Part shown: positions 16,769-25,754 of the stretch, one piece after another | Numbering within the stretch: position 1 is the first letter of the stretch | Layout of the letters: each line of letters opens with the position of its first letter | Assembly: GCA_963823075.1 (NCBI GenBank) | Contig: CAWGKE010000001.1 | Span: 62,001-126,000 of the forward strand | Origin: UBA4732 sp963823075 | Lineage (GTDB): Bacteria; Planctomycetota; Planctomycetia; Gemmatales; Gemmataceae | Length of the DNA: 64,000 nt | Reading direction: 5' to 3' | The notes under the pieces: generated by a model | Seen by the model: the letters and a program-made list of their open reading frames with translations, nothing else | What the model was told of the DNA's origin: nothing | Databases searched by the model: none | Program-made: the position numbers and the translations under genes

Positions 16769-17350
16769 GGCAGTCCTCGGCGGGGCGATGCGGGGCGTCG
16801 GACTGTTGATTTATAGAAGGGGGCGGGGCGGAGTGCAAGAAAGCGGGGCCGCGCTCACGTAGTGCTGGTACGGGCATTCCGGCAGTAACGGATTCATGGC
16901 GAAAGTGCTGGCCGCCGCCCGTTGCAATTGGAGGTATTTCAAATCGTCATCAGTGTGCCAGCCGGCGTCCGTCAAAGAATCCGGCTGGCGGCGCAGTTTC
17001 ATCCGCCGAGAGGTCGTGATACATGGCATACCTGCATCACGCCTGCTCGAATGGCTCGGGCATGACGCTGGCAAGGAGCTCGTTTTTATTTGACGTAGGA
17101 ACATGCCGGGTTGAGGACGTAGTTAGTCCTGGGTTCTATGCCGGCCCGAATGATCCCCTTCAAGTCCACGGGCGAGATTTCCGTGACCATCCTGCCTATC
17201 GCATCACGGCTTTCGATCCATATGCGATGTCCTCGTACGCAGTGAGTGCCAGGCCATTGCTTTGGCGATGGCGTTCACAACTGTCTATTACCCGCGTCGA
17301 GTGGTGGCATGCGGTAGACGGCCGTCCTCATCCCCCGATGCACTTCGCGA
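16769..17350. other. Lower-GC region with degenerate coding traces
   Basis: About 600 bp with visibly lower GC than its surroundings and no intact gene that can be trusted. On the minus strand, fragments interrupted by stops read like protein (for example TEISPVDLKGIIRAGIEP then NYVLNPACSYVK around 17094-17190). A second possible short frame at ~16811-17005 contains LTDAGWHTDDDLKYLQLQ. These could be remains of one or two horizontally acquired small genes. The run also seems to have replaced the normal 3' end of the phosphatase-family gene. No function is proposed. Confidence 0.35.
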
Positions 17351-18979
17351 TCATGCTACTCTGTCAGAAGGACTCCGGCCTTCTCCGCGTAGACCAAGTG
17401 GGTGCGAACGTCGGTATCGTGGCCGAAGCAACATGGAAGCGGCATCCACTTCATTCTCCGAACTGCAAGTGAGCGTCAGGAGCAACGGACGGCCATCGTT
17501 TCGGCTGCGGCGGCGTATGCGGATTTGACTCCTTTCGCCGAGATGGGTGGCGTGCAACCGCGACCTCGGTGCAAGCCCGCAAGGTCGAGTCATTCCGCCC
17601 CGAAACTCCAGCGCCCCCAGCACCCAATCCCGCACCGCCGTCATCGCCAATTCCCCCTCCGCCGGCGCCGGCCCCTCGCCGATCAGCAGCGGCCGATCCC
17701 GTGCATCGGCCGCCGCCAAGCCGTGACTGCCGCGCACCAGCCCCGCGTCCAGCGGCACGACATCGAACAGCGTGCGAAAGCCGAGTTTCTTCTGCAACAG
17801 CCGCCACGCCGCCCGGCCCTTCGGCCACAGCAGTTTCGGGTCGAAAAACAGCTCGCACGGATCGTACCCCGGCTTGCGGTGGATGTCGATGGTGCGCGCG
17901 TAGTCCGGCGCCCGCCGGTCGTCGAGCCAGAATGGGTACGCGAACCACACGTCCGGCGCCGCCAGCACCACCAATTCTCCGGATCGCGGATGTCGCAGTT
18001 GTACCTCACCGCGCTCCTCGCCTTCGAGCACGCGGCCCACGCCCTTCAGCCCCGCCAGCACCTCCCGCACGCGCGGCCGGTCGGCGGGGTCGGCGACGTA
18101 GACGTGGGCCAGCTGGTGGTCGCAGACGGCGAAGGCCTTGCTGTGGAACGTCTCCAGCGTCTCGCCGAATGGGCCGTCGCGCACCGTCAGCAGCCCCGCC
18201 TCGCGCAGCGCCCGATTGAGATAAACCGGACGGCTTACATCGACGTGGCCGTATTCGCTCACCACCCACGCCCGCGCCCCGCCGCCTGAGCCGCGTCCAG
18301 CAGCGGGGCGCAGGCGTCGTCCAGTTCGCGGACCAGGCGCGGCATGTCGCAGCCGGAGGGTCCGAAGCGCTGCGGGTCGTAATCCAGGTGCGGCAGGTAC
18401 ACCAGCGTCAGGTCGGGCCGCTCGTCGCGCAGCACCTCGGCGGCGCACCGCGCGATCCACTGCGTACACGGCAGGCCGCTCATCGGTCCCCAGAACGTCT
18501 GGAACGGGAACCGTCCCAGCCGGCGTTCCAGGCGCTCCGTCAGCCCTTCCGGCGCAGCCGTGGACGCCGAACACCTTGTTGCCGTCCGCCCCGTACCACG
18601 GCTTGGGCGTCACGCTCCAATCGACCGCCGCCCCCTGGTTGAACCACCAGAACAGCTTGGCGCAGCGGAACGGCCGGCCGCGCTCCGCCGCCCGCCGCCG
18701 GGCCGTCGCGTACAGCGGCTCCGCCTGGATCAGCCGGTTCGACTGCTGCCAGAAGCGGATCTCGCCGGTGTCGCGGAACAGCCAGCCGTTGCCGACGATG
18801 CCGTGCTCCTCCGGCGTCCGGCCGGTCAGGAGGGTCGCCTGGGCGGTGCAGGTGACGGCGGGAACGACCTCGCGCAACGGCCGCATCCAGCCGGCCGCCG
18901 CCAGCGCGCTCAGCCGGGGGGCGTGCGGCAGCAGCCGGGGCGTCAAGCCGACCGCGTTGATCAGTACCAGCGGCGACAT
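17351..18979 (-). CDS. Alkaline-phosphatase-superfamily (nucleotide pyrophosphatase-like) protein, double frameshift
   Basis: The N-terminal SPLVLINAVGLTPRLLPHAP and TCTAQATLLTGRTPEEHG segments match phosphodiesterase/nucleotide pyrophosphatases: metal ligands, with Thr in CTAQATLL as the likely nucleophile. VYLPHLDYDPQRFGP and VVSEYGHVDVS supply further metal ligands. The middle of the protein lies in another frame between ~18553 and ~18285, so two compensating indels are needed to read it. After VRDWVLGALEF (~17620) the frame continues for ~85 residues into low-GC sequence with no family resemblance, so the native C-terminus may have been lost. The start at 18979 fits the motif position. 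Substrate unknown. Confidence 0.72.
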   Translation of the reverse strand: MSPLVLINAVGLTPRLLPHAPRLSALAAAGWMRPLREVVPAVTCTAQATLLTGRTPEEHGIVGNGWLFRDTGEIRFWQQSNRLIQAEPLYATARRRAAERGRPFRCAKLFWWFNQGAAVDWSVTPKPWYGADGNKVFGVHGCAGRADGAPGTPAGTVPVPDVLGTDERPAVYAVDRAVRRRGAARRAARPDAGVPAAPGLRPAALRTLRLRHAAPGPRTGRRLRPAAGRGSGGGARAWVVSEYGHVDVSRPVYLNRALREAGLLTVRDGPFGETLETFHSKAFAVCDHQLAHVYVADPADRPRVREVLAGLKGVGRVLEGEERGEVQLRHPRSGELVVLAAPDVWFAYPFWLDDRRAPDYARTIDIHRKPGYDPCELFFDPKLLWPKGRAAWRLLQKKLGFRTLFDVVPLDAGLVRGSHGLAAADARDRPLLIGEGPAPAEGELAMTAVRDWVLGALEFRGGMTRPCGLAPRSRLHATHLGERSQIRIRRRSRNDGRPLLLTLTCSSENEVDAASMLLRPRYRRSHPLGLRGEGRSPSDRVA

Positions 18980-19093
18980 GAGGTTTCCGAGAAGGAGTTC
19001 CGATTGCCACGATTCCCCCCCATATCCTATAATCCCCCCAACAGCAGGCGCGGCGTCGTGATTAATCTCCACCCTCAAGGAAGGGTCTTATCC

Positions 19094-20378
19094 GTGAGCG
19101 AAGATCGATACCTCTTCACCAGCGAATCCGTCTCCATGGGCCATCCCGACAAGGTGGCGGACCAGATCAGCGACGCCATCCTCGATCACTGCCTCCAGGC
19201 CGACGACAAAAGCCGCGTCGCCTGCGAGACCCTCGTCACCACCGACCTCGTCGTCGTGGCTGGCGAAATCACCACTCGCGCCGACCTCTCGCCGCGCCGT
19301 CGTGGACGGCATCGTCCGCGAGGTCGTCCGCGAGATCGGCTACGTCGATCCGACCATCGGCTTCGCGGCCGACACCTGCCAGGTCATTTGCAAGATCCAT
19401 TCCCAGTCGCCGAACATCGCGGCCGGCGTGGACGTCGGCGGGGCCGGCGACCAGGGCATGATGTTCGGCTTCGCGTGCAAGGAAACGCACACGCTGATGC
19501 CGATGCCCATCTACCTGGCCCACCGCCTCGTCGAGAACCATGCGACGATGCGCGGCAACGGCGAGCTGCCCTTCCTCCGCCCCGACGCCAAGAGCCAGGT
19601 CACCATCGAGTACAACGCCGACGGCTCGCCGAACCGCATCCACACCATCGTCCTCTCGACCCAGCACGACCCGTCCGTCATGGTCCAGAAGGACGGCAAG
19701 GACTATTTCTCCGATAAAGCCCGTCAGCAGCTCGTCGATATGCTGATCCTGCCGACGCTGCGTGAAGAGCTGAAGAAAGAACGCCATTACGAGCTGCTGG
19801 AGGGCAAGGACCGGATCGCCCTGGTGATCCCCGGCGAGAGGCCGCCGCGGGCCGACGACCGCACCATCCTTTGCCATCTCAACCCGACCGGCTGCTTCCT
19901 CGAAGGCGGGCCGCACGGCGACTGCGGCCTGACCGGCCGCAAGATCATCGTGGACACTTACGGCGGCCGCGGCCGGCACGGCGGCGGCGCCTTCAGCGGC
20001 AAGGACCCGACCAAGGTGGACCGCTCCGCCGCCTACATGTGCCGCTACATCGCCAAGAACATCGTGGCCGCCGACCTGGCCGACCAGTGCGAGGTCCAGC
20101 TTTCCTACGCCATCGGCTATCCCGAACCGATCAATATCTGGGTTTCGACGTTCGGCACGGCCAAGCGCGGCCTGACGGACGACCGCATCGCCCGCCTGGT
20201 CCGCGACCACTTCCAGCTGACGCCGCGCGGCATCATCGAGACGCTGAAGCTGCGCCGGCCGATCTACCGCGAAACGGCCCGCCACGGCCACTTCGGCCGC
20301 GAACTGGACGCTTTCACCTGGGAGAAGACCGACAAGGCGGAGGAGCTGCGCCGGGCGGTGGGGCTGGCCGCGGCGTGA
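19094..20378 (+). CDS. metK: S-adenosylmethionine synthetase (frameshifted)
   Basis: Makes S-adenosylmethionine from ATP and methionine. The GTG start at 19094 gives the canonical YLFTSESVSMGHPDKVADQ N-terminus with the ATP-binding His. Other signatures are GAGDQGMMFGFACKET, DAKSQVTIEY, GPHGDCGLTGRKIIVDTYGG and GGGAFSGKDPTKVDRSAAY. One extra base near 19293 separates EITTRADLS from VVDGIVREVVREIGY. It reads ~427 residues, longer than the ~384 of E. coli. Because this enzyme is normally essential, the frameshift is probably a sequence error. Confidence 0.93.
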
Positions 20379-20405
20379 ACCATTCTCAAGCTGCGGAGAC
20401 TGCCC

Positions 20406-21278
20406 ATGCCCGTCGTTGTCACCTGCCCCACGTGCGGCGCCCGGGTCCGAATGGCGGCCGCCGGGAAAGTCGCGCGATGCCCCCGCTGTAAGGAGCCGCT
20501 GAAAGCCCCTCAGTCTGCTTTCGCCGTCGGCCCCACGCCCGAACGGCCACAGCCGATGGTCGCGCCGCCAGCGCTGGAAGCAAGACTGCCGCGGCCCGGC
20601 TTTCCCTGGCTTCCCGTCGTCCTGATATCCGCTCCGGTCGTGCTGCTGCTGGTCGGCGGTGCGGCCTTTCTCATCGGCCTGCTGGTTTCGCGCCCACCAC
20701 CGACGCCGGCGCTGTCGGTCGCACCGACCTCATCCCAACCCGTCATCCCGCCGCCCGCACCACCGCCAGGACCGGCGCCCGCGCCGTCTCCCGCCCCCGC
20801 GCCCGCCAAGGAGCAAACGGAGTTCGACGCATCGAGAGGAGCGGCGCCGTTCCGCTACGCCCGCATCGGCGTGAACGTGGCCGTCGATCATATCCCTGTC
20901 CGAGACGACATTCTGGGAACCGTGAACAATTCCCCTGAGCCTCACCTGCTGGCGGCGATTCGGATCACCAACACAAGCCAGGTCCGAACGATTCACTACG
21001 ACGGATGGTCCGACGGGTTCAACACGGCCGTCGTCCACGACGAATTCGGCAACACCCTTCGGAAAATCGATTTCGGGTTCGGCAGCCACGCCGTAGGGCA
21101 GATCCAACAGGCCACCATCCCGCCCGGCCAATTCGTCGATGACCTCATCGTTTTTGAAGCCCCCCTTGCCCAGGCACGAACGTTCACGTTGAAACTCCCC
21201 CTGCGCCAGCTCGATCTGGACGGCGACGACACGGAAGACCTGACGTTTGTGATCCCCGCTTCGATGTTTCGCCGTTGA
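20406..21278 (+). CDS. Zinc-ribbon, single-pass membrane protein of unknown function
   Basis: A 290-residue protein. Residues 7-28 form a CPTC...CPRC zinc ribbon typical of planctomycete MJ0042-like leaders. A single membrane helix is at ~68-95. A Pro/Ala-rich linker (~98-138) leads to a C-terminal beta-rich domain (~145-290) with LLAAIRITNTSQVRTIHYDGW, which resembles small DUF4352-like immunoglobulin-type domains in extracytoplasmic proteins. It lies 27 bp after metK and converges on the dehydrogenase gene. Function unknown. Confidence 0.65.
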   Translation: MPVVVTCPTCGARVRMAAAGKVARCPRCKEPLKAPQSAFAVGPTPERPQPMVAPPALEARLPRPGFPWLPVVLISAPVVLLLVGGAAFLIGLLVSRPPPTPALSVAPTSSQPVIPPPAPPPGPAPAPSPAPAPAKEQTEFDASRGAAPFRYARIGVNVAVDHIPVRDDILGTVNNSPEPHLLAAIRITNTSQVRTIHYDGWSDGFNTAVVHDEFGNTLRKIDFGFGSHAVGQIQQATIPPGQFVDDLIVFEAPLAQARTFTLKLPLRQLDLDGDDTEDLTFVIPASMFRR

Positions 21279-21294
21279 CCGTCTAGCCAATACG

Positions 21295-22302
21295 CTAACG
21301 CGGCGCCACGGCCGGCAACACGCAGCGCGGGTTGACAAGGCAGTGCAAATTGACCGGGTTCCGCACCGCTTCGCCGCGCAGCAGCCGCAGCGCCTCCTCC
21401 GCCCCCTTGGTGCGCATCTCCGCGAAGCCCTCGACCGAATAGAACGCGGCGTGCGGCGTCAGCAGGACGCGCGGATGCAAACGCAGCCGCGCGTCGTCGA
21501 GCGGCTCGCGCTCCACCACGTCGAGGCCGGCGAAGGCGACGCGGCCCGAATCGAGGGCCGCCAGCAGGGCGTTCCCGTCGATGCACGGCCCGCGCGCCGT
21601 GTTGACGACGTGGGCGCCGGACGGCAGCTGCGCTAGCGTCTCGGCGTTGAGGATGTGATGCGTCTCGGCCGTCAGCGGGCAGTGCAGGCTCAGGAAGTCC
21701 GACCGGGACAGCAGCTCATCCAGCCGGCGGCAGCGCTCCAGGCCCAACGCCTTCTCCAGGCCGTCCGGCTTATACGGATCGTAAAAGGCGACGTGCAGGC
21801 CGAGCGCCTTCGCCCGCAGGGCGGTGGCGGTGCCGATGCGGCCGCAGCCGATCAGTCCCAGCGTCCGGCCGCGCAGCCGCGGCGCCCCGAACACCGTCGT
21901 CACGTCCCACCGCCCTTCGCGCACGGCCCGCTCCGAGGGCAGCACTCGCCGCGCCAAGACGAGCAGCATCATCAGGGCGTGGTCGGCCACCTCCTCCGTC
22001 CCGTAATCCGGCACGTTGCACACCACCACGCCGCGACTGCCGGCCGCCCGCAGATCGACGTTGTCGAAGCCGACGCCGCAGCGGACGATGCCCCGGCACC
22101 TCGGCAGCGCCGCGATCGACTGCTCGGTCAGCCGGATGTCGTGAAACACCAGCAGCGCGTCAGCGTCGGCGCCGCGGCGGATCACGTCCGCCTCGTCGCT
22201 GGTCTGCAACAGCCGGACCTCGGCCGCGGGATCGAGGACGGCGCGCTCGACGCCGGCCTCCGCCAGGTGATCGGTGACGACGACGAGGGGACGTTTGCTC
22301 AT
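21295..22302 (-). CDS. D-isomer-specific 2-hydroxyacid dehydrogenase
   Basis: A 335-residue NAD-dependent oxidoreductase related to phosphoglycerate dehydrogenase and C-terminal-binding-protein-like enzymes. The nucleotide fold has GLIGCGRIGTATALRAKALG. Substrate/catalytic positions are in GIVRCGVGFDNVDL, NTARGPCIDGNALL (catalytic Arg), GLDVVEREPL (Glu) and LTPHAAFYS (His). The substrate is not identified. The start MSKRPLVVV at 22302 has GGGAG at 10 nt; an ATG at 22311 would add three residues. Confidence 0.88.
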   Translation of the reverse strand: MSKRPLVVVTDHLAEAGVERAVLDPAAEVRLLQTSDEADVIRRGADADALLVFHDIRLTEQSIAALPRCRGIVRCGVGFDNVDLRAAGSRGVVVCNVPDYGTEEVADHALMMLLVLARRVLPSERAVREGRWDVTTVFGAPRLRGRTLGLIGCGRIGTATALRAKALGLHVAFYDPYKPDGLEKALGLERCRRLDELLSRSDFLSLHCPLTAETHHILNAETLAQLPSGAHVVNTARGPCIDGNALLAALDSGRVAFAGLDVVEREPLDDARLRLHPRVLLTPHAAFYSVEGFAEMRTKGAEEALRLLRGEAVRNPVNLHCLVNPRCVLPAVAPR

Positions 22303-22399
22303 CCGGGCCATGCTCCCTTCTTGCGGTCGTTTGACAGGCTGGCGATCCGAACCTACGCTTTTTAACAATTTGGTCCGCCGCAACAAGCAGAGGCAATCT

Positions 22400-23089
22400 A
22401 TGTCCGAACAGACGGGTTCCGTGGTGCTGGAGTTCGCGCCGTGGTTTCCGGGCGAGGAGCGCCGGGCGTCGAAGCGCGTCCCGGCGACGCTGCGCGCGCT
22501 CTACCGCTTGCTTGGTGGAAAGGGTTCCGGGCGGGCGGCGGTGCGAGACCTGTCGCCGCTGGGCGTGGGCCTGGCGCCGGAGCAGCCGCTTCCGGCCGGC
22601 GCTTTGCTGCACATCGACTTTCCGGGCGCCGCCGGCCAGGTGGTTTGCGGCACGCTGGCCCGAGTGGTGCATGTCGCCGCCGAAGAGGGCGGCCCGGTCG
22701 GCTGTGCGTTTGTGCGGGAGATGAACGACGCCACGTTGCAGCTCTTCCACGCCCACCGTCTGCCCACGACGGCCGGCGACGACCGCCGCTGGGTGCGCTT
22801 CCCGTGCAACGTCGAGACGGCCTGCTACGCCGCGGACGCCGCCCCCGGCGAGCAGTCGCCGGCCCGGATCATCAACATCTCAGCCGGCGGCATGGGGCTG
22901 CTGCTGCCCTGCGAGTTCAGCCCTGGGACGCTCCTGAACCTCGACCTGGAGGGGACGCCGGCCCACGCGGCGGGGCCGGTGCTGCTGCGCGTGGTGCGGG
23001 CCGCCGGCCGACCCGACGGCGACTGGTTCCTGGGCTGCGAATTCGCCCACCGGCTCGGCGACGAGGAAATGGCCGCGCTATTCCAGTGA
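22400..23089 (+). CDS. Tandem PilZ-domain protein (c-di-GMP effector candidate)
   Basis: A 229-residue protein with two PilZ-like domains. Domain 1 has RRASKRVPA and DLSPLGVGL; domain 2 has RRWVRFPCN and NISAGGMGL. These correspond to the RxxxR and (D/N)xSxxG motifs that bind cyclic di-GMP in known PilZ proteins. There is no attached enzymatic or membrane domain, so it probably acts by binding a partner. The start at 22400 has AGAGG seven bases upstream. A 29-bp hairpin follows its stop. Confidence 0.8.
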   Translation: MSEQTGSVVLEFAPWFPGEERRASKRVPATLRALYRLLGGKGSGRAAVRDLSPLGVGLAPEQPLPAGALLHIDFPGAAGQVVCGTLARVVHVAAEEGGPVGCAFVREMNDATLQLFHAHRLPTTAGDDRRWVRFPCNVETACYAADAAPGEQSPARIINISAGGMGLLLPCEFSPGTLLNLDLEGTPAHAAGPVLLRVVRAAGRPDGDWFLGCEFAHRLGDEEMAALFQ

Positions 23090-23097
23090 TTCGCGCT

Positions 23098-23158
23098 CTT
23101 GTTCAGCCGCTCTTCGCAGAAGAGCGCGTCGCTCTTCTGCGAAGAGCGGCTAAACAAG
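23098..23158. repeat. 29-bp inverted repeat between convergent genes
   Basis: Arms 23098-23126 and 23130-23158 match at 28 of 29 positions around a 3-nt loop (CGT), forming a very stable hairpin. The core is GCTCTTCGCAGAAGAGC. It begins 9 bp after the PilZ stop and ends 21 bp before the stop of the convergent secreted protein. It could end transcription from both sides. Confidence 0.85.
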
Positions 23159-23178
23159 ATTCAATCTAGTTTCATCGT

Positions 23179-24063
23179 TTACTTATCCTTCTTATCCGCC
23201 ACAAAGCGCTGAATCCGGTACTTCTCCACATTGTCCTTGACCCACTGCTTCGCCGCATCCGGGATCTCCTTGGCGTCCTGCGGCTGCATCCAGCCGTCCT
23301 GCGGCGTCACGCCCAGCCGGAAGAACGCGGTCATCGGGGTCATCTGGAAGCCGTTGAACACCGGCCCCGGCGCCGGCTTGGCGTTCCAGTCGGCGTCGGC
23401 CAGGGCCTGCAAAATCTGCTTGCTCTCCTCGGCGTCGATCGCCTCCGTCTTCGTCTCGCCGGGCCTCGCCGTGCGGTAGCGCGCGATTAGCATGGCGGCG
23501 GTCAGCAAGCGGTCGTCGGCGTTCTTGCCCTTGAGAGACCCCATCGGATCGGCCAGCAGCTTGACGCAGCGCTTGACTTCGCCCATCGACTTGTCGAAGT
23601 CGGGGGTGTTCTTGTTGATTATGTCGAAATAGCCTTGGCCGACGTAGAAATCCTCGGTCGGGTGCTTGACCAGGAACAGGCAGGCTTCCTGGTCGAGGGT
23701 GAGGTTGAACTGAGGGTAGCGCTTGCGGATGATGATGGGACGACCTGGGGCCGGCGGCGGGTCGGGCGGAGGCGGCGGGATGAAGCCGACCTTGATCTCC
23801 TTCACGTCCTTGAGGCCGGAGATGGGATCGACCACCTGGACGGTCGCAATCTGATAATCCACCTTGGCGCCCCCGCCCGGCGGCGCCGCGGAGACCAGTT
23901 TGTCGCCGAAGCCCGTCACCTTGCCGATCACGATCGCGTCGGCCGTGGCCGCCCGCTGGCTGAGCGGCGGCGGCGCGATCATCATCGCCTTGGCCAGGAC
24001 CGGCGCGGCCATCAGGGCCAGGCACGACAGGCCGGCCATTCCGGCCGACAACGGCTGTTTCAT
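23179..24063 (-). CDS. Secreted hypothetical protein
   Basis: A 294-residue protein with a clear signal peptide (~1-24, GMAGLSCLALMAAPVLA). After it come a beta-rich stretch, ATADAIVIGKVTGFGDK, a Pro-rich loop at ~100-115, and a helical C-terminus with QWVKDNVEKYRIQRFVADKK. The N-terminal part resembles the OB-like IVIGKV segments found in many planctomycete exported proteins of unknown role. GGAGAG precedes the start. No catalytic motif was recognised. Confidence 0.65.
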   Translation of the reverse strand: MKQPLSAGMAGLSCLALMAAPVLAKAMMIAPPPLSQRAATADAIVIGKVTGFGDKLVSAAPPGGGAKVDYQIATVQVVDPISGLKDVKEIKVGFIPPPPPDPPPAPGRPIIIRKRYPQFNLTLDQEACLFLVKHPTEDFYVGQGYFDIINKNTPDFDKSMGEVKRCVKLLADPMGSLKGKNADDRLLTAAMLIARYRTARPGETKTEAIDAEESKQILQALADADWNAKPAPGPVFNGFQMTPMTAFFRLGVTPQDGWMQPQDAKEIPDAAKQWVKDNVEKYRIQRFVADKKDK

Positions 24064-24280
24064 GAGAGGCTCTCCGTGAAGGAATGCGGCGGGCGGCGCC
24101 GACGGTTGCAGTATCCCTTTCCGACGAAACAGAACCCACAACAGATTGGCGGATTCGGACGGCCGCGCCGTCGGGCGGCGAATTCGTTGCGGCTCGGCTG
24201 GGAAGCCGCGAAGGCGAAGCTGAGCGAGGAACGCGGCAAGACGCCGCCCAAGTGAGAACCTATTCTAGAAGGAGTCCAAC

Positions 24281-24341
24281 CACGGCTGACACAGCCGGGG
24301 CGCACCGTTATTCCGCGTGTGCCCCGGCTGTGTCAGCCGTG
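24281..24341. repeat. 21-bp perfect inverted repeat
   Basis: Arms 24281-24301 and 24321-24341 are perfect reverse complements with a 19-nt loop; the core is CGGCTGACACAGCCGGGGC. Unlike the other long palindromes in the window it lies between divergent genes (23179-24063 minus and 24376-24996 plus), 35 bp before a start codon. It could be an operator or a mobile palindrome. Confidence 0.8.
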
Positions 24342-24375
24342 CGTCTTGCTTCGCGCTCCATCGCTGGGGGTTCCC

Positions 24376-24996
24376 ATGTCCGACGCACCCGACTTTTTCC
24401 GCGATTTCGGCATCCTCCCCTACGGCCATGCTTCTCCCGCCGGCCGGGTCCGGGCGTTCCTGCCGTGGGGCCACGTCGTCGGCCAGTACATCGCCACGGG
24501 CCTGATGTCGGCGTTCGGCCTGGGGATCGCCGCCCTCTTCGCTTTCACGCTGATGCTTCCGCTCAACGTGATCGCGGCCGCGACCACGCTCGCCCTCTTC
24601 GGCTGGCTGATCTGCTTTGCTACGCGCAACGATTACGTCTGGGTGGAGTTGGACGGCGACGTGCTGCGGGCGAAACATCTCTACACGCGCCGCGTCGTCG
24701 AACGGCCTCTTGAGGAGATTCAAGACCTGCTAACGATGGTGATCCAGATTCGGACGCTGGCAGTGGTGCTGACGGAGGCGTGGCTCGGCCGGATTCGCGG
24801 CGTCGAAATCCGCTTTCGGGATCGACGCACCCCCTGGCGGATCTCGCGAACCGATCCGGCCATGCGCAACGCCAAGGAGCTCGTGGAGGCCATTATCTAT
24901 CGGATGTGGGAAAAGGGGCCGGTCGGCGCGGAAATCGTGGCGCTCAACGGGAAGCCGCTCGTCCGGCGGATCTACTGGGAGAACGCGCCCGCATAG
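24376..24996 (+). CDS. Two-helix membrane protein of unknown function
   Basis: A 206-residue protein. Two adjacent membrane helices span ~38-82 (VVGQYIATGLMSAFGLGIAA and the following FTLMLPLNVIAAATTLALFG). They are followed by a cytoplasmic domain whose VWVELDGDVLRAKHLYTRRV and DLLTMVIQ segments are reminiscent of bacterial PH-like (DUF304) domains. The C-terminus, AKELVEAIIYRMWEK, is helical. Function unknown. Confidence 0.6.
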   Translation: MSDAPDFFRDFGILPYGHASPAGRVRAFLPWGHVVGQYIATGLMSAFGLGIAALFAFTLMLPLNVIAAATTLALFGWLICFATRNDYVWVELDGDVLRAKHLYTRRVVERPLEEIQDLLTMVIQIRTLAVVLTEAWLGRIRGVEIRFRDRRTPWRISRTDPAMRNAKELVEAIIYRMWEKGPVGAEIVALNGKPLVRRIYWENAPA

Positions 24997-25111
24997 GAGA
25001 GCAATATCCGTCGCCGGCTCGGGTTGGCACACGGTTCGCAGCAAGGAATGGCAGTGCGCCGAACGCCCGCTGGCGCCAATACCTGCCGCCCGACTCCCGG
25101 GAGATGCTGCG

Positions 25112-25453
25112 ATGAAACGGATGCTGATGATAGTGCCAACGCTGTTGTTGCTCGCGGTCCCCGCCGCGGCCCAGCGCTGGGACGACGGCCGGCGCGACCT
25201 CGTCCCGAATCTGAATGGGACATGGTACATGAACGGCGACGCGGATTTGCCCTGCTCCATCGAATTGCGGCCGGGCGGCCGCGCGTTGTTCACGAACGAG
25301 AACGGATCCGCGGCCTGGGGCCAATTGCGCGGCGACCGCGTCTGGATTCCCGATTGGAGCGCCGGCGACGGCGAACAGGGCCTGGAGGGACGAATTCGCG
25401 GCGATCGGATCGTCTGGCCGGACGGCCATTTCTGGTCCCGCTGGGCCAGATGA
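25112..25453 (+). CDS. Small secreted hypothetical protein
   Basis: A 113-residue protein with a strong signal peptide (MKRMLMIVPTLLLLAVPAAA) followed by a compact beta-rich domain: NLNGTWYMNGDADLPCSIEL, then repeated G-D-R-(V/I)-W turns. The pattern resembles small lipocalin-like domains that score a substance against a background (NGTWYM ... GRIRGDRIVW). No precise function can be given. A decayed inverted repeat starts 9 bp after the stop. Confidence 0.6.
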   Translation: MKRMLMIVPTLLLLAVPAAAQRWDDGRRDLVPNLNGTWYMNGDADLPCSIELRPGGRALFTNENGSAAWGQLRGDRVWIPDWSAGDGEQGLEGRIRGDRIVWPDGHFWSRWAR

Positions 25454-25461
25454 GCGGCGAA

Positions 25462-25517
25462 CAGCCCGAAGCGTGAGCAAGGAATGGCTCGACATCCATC
25501 GCTCGCGCCTCGGGCGG
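25462..25517. repeat. Degenerate inverted repeat (AGCCCGAAGCGTGAGC family)
   Basis: Left arm 25462-25480 and right arm 25499-25517 pair imperfectly. The left arm, CAGCCCGAAGCGTGAGCAA, is almost the same as the arm of the repeat at 58397-58420, so the two are members of one dispersed family, this one partly decayed. The remaining ~235 bp up to 25754 show an AT-rich stretch (TTTACTTTTCAAAATAAT near 25532) that may hold the promoter of the next gene, but no gene. Confidence 0.6.
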
Positions 25518-25754
25518 GTAACCTGGTTTCTTTACTTTTCAAAATAATCCTTGCATCTCTTCCCGCCGTCTGCGAAGATAATTCTTGGGTTGCCCACCCC
25601 CCGCCTGCCCGCTGCCGCCCGGCGCTTGCCGGACTCGTTCAATGCGCCGTGCGTCCCTGATGGATTTCGTTTGGACGACGCGGCCGGCCCTGTTACGCTT
25701 GACCCGCCGGAACCCGATGAGCGTCCGCCTGTTCAACCGCTGAGGTGCCTCTCC

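Noticed and set aside
17023..17472. A 149-codon plus-strand frame
   Set aside because: No ribosome-binding site, no recognisable domain, and the opposite strand shows more protein-like fragments.
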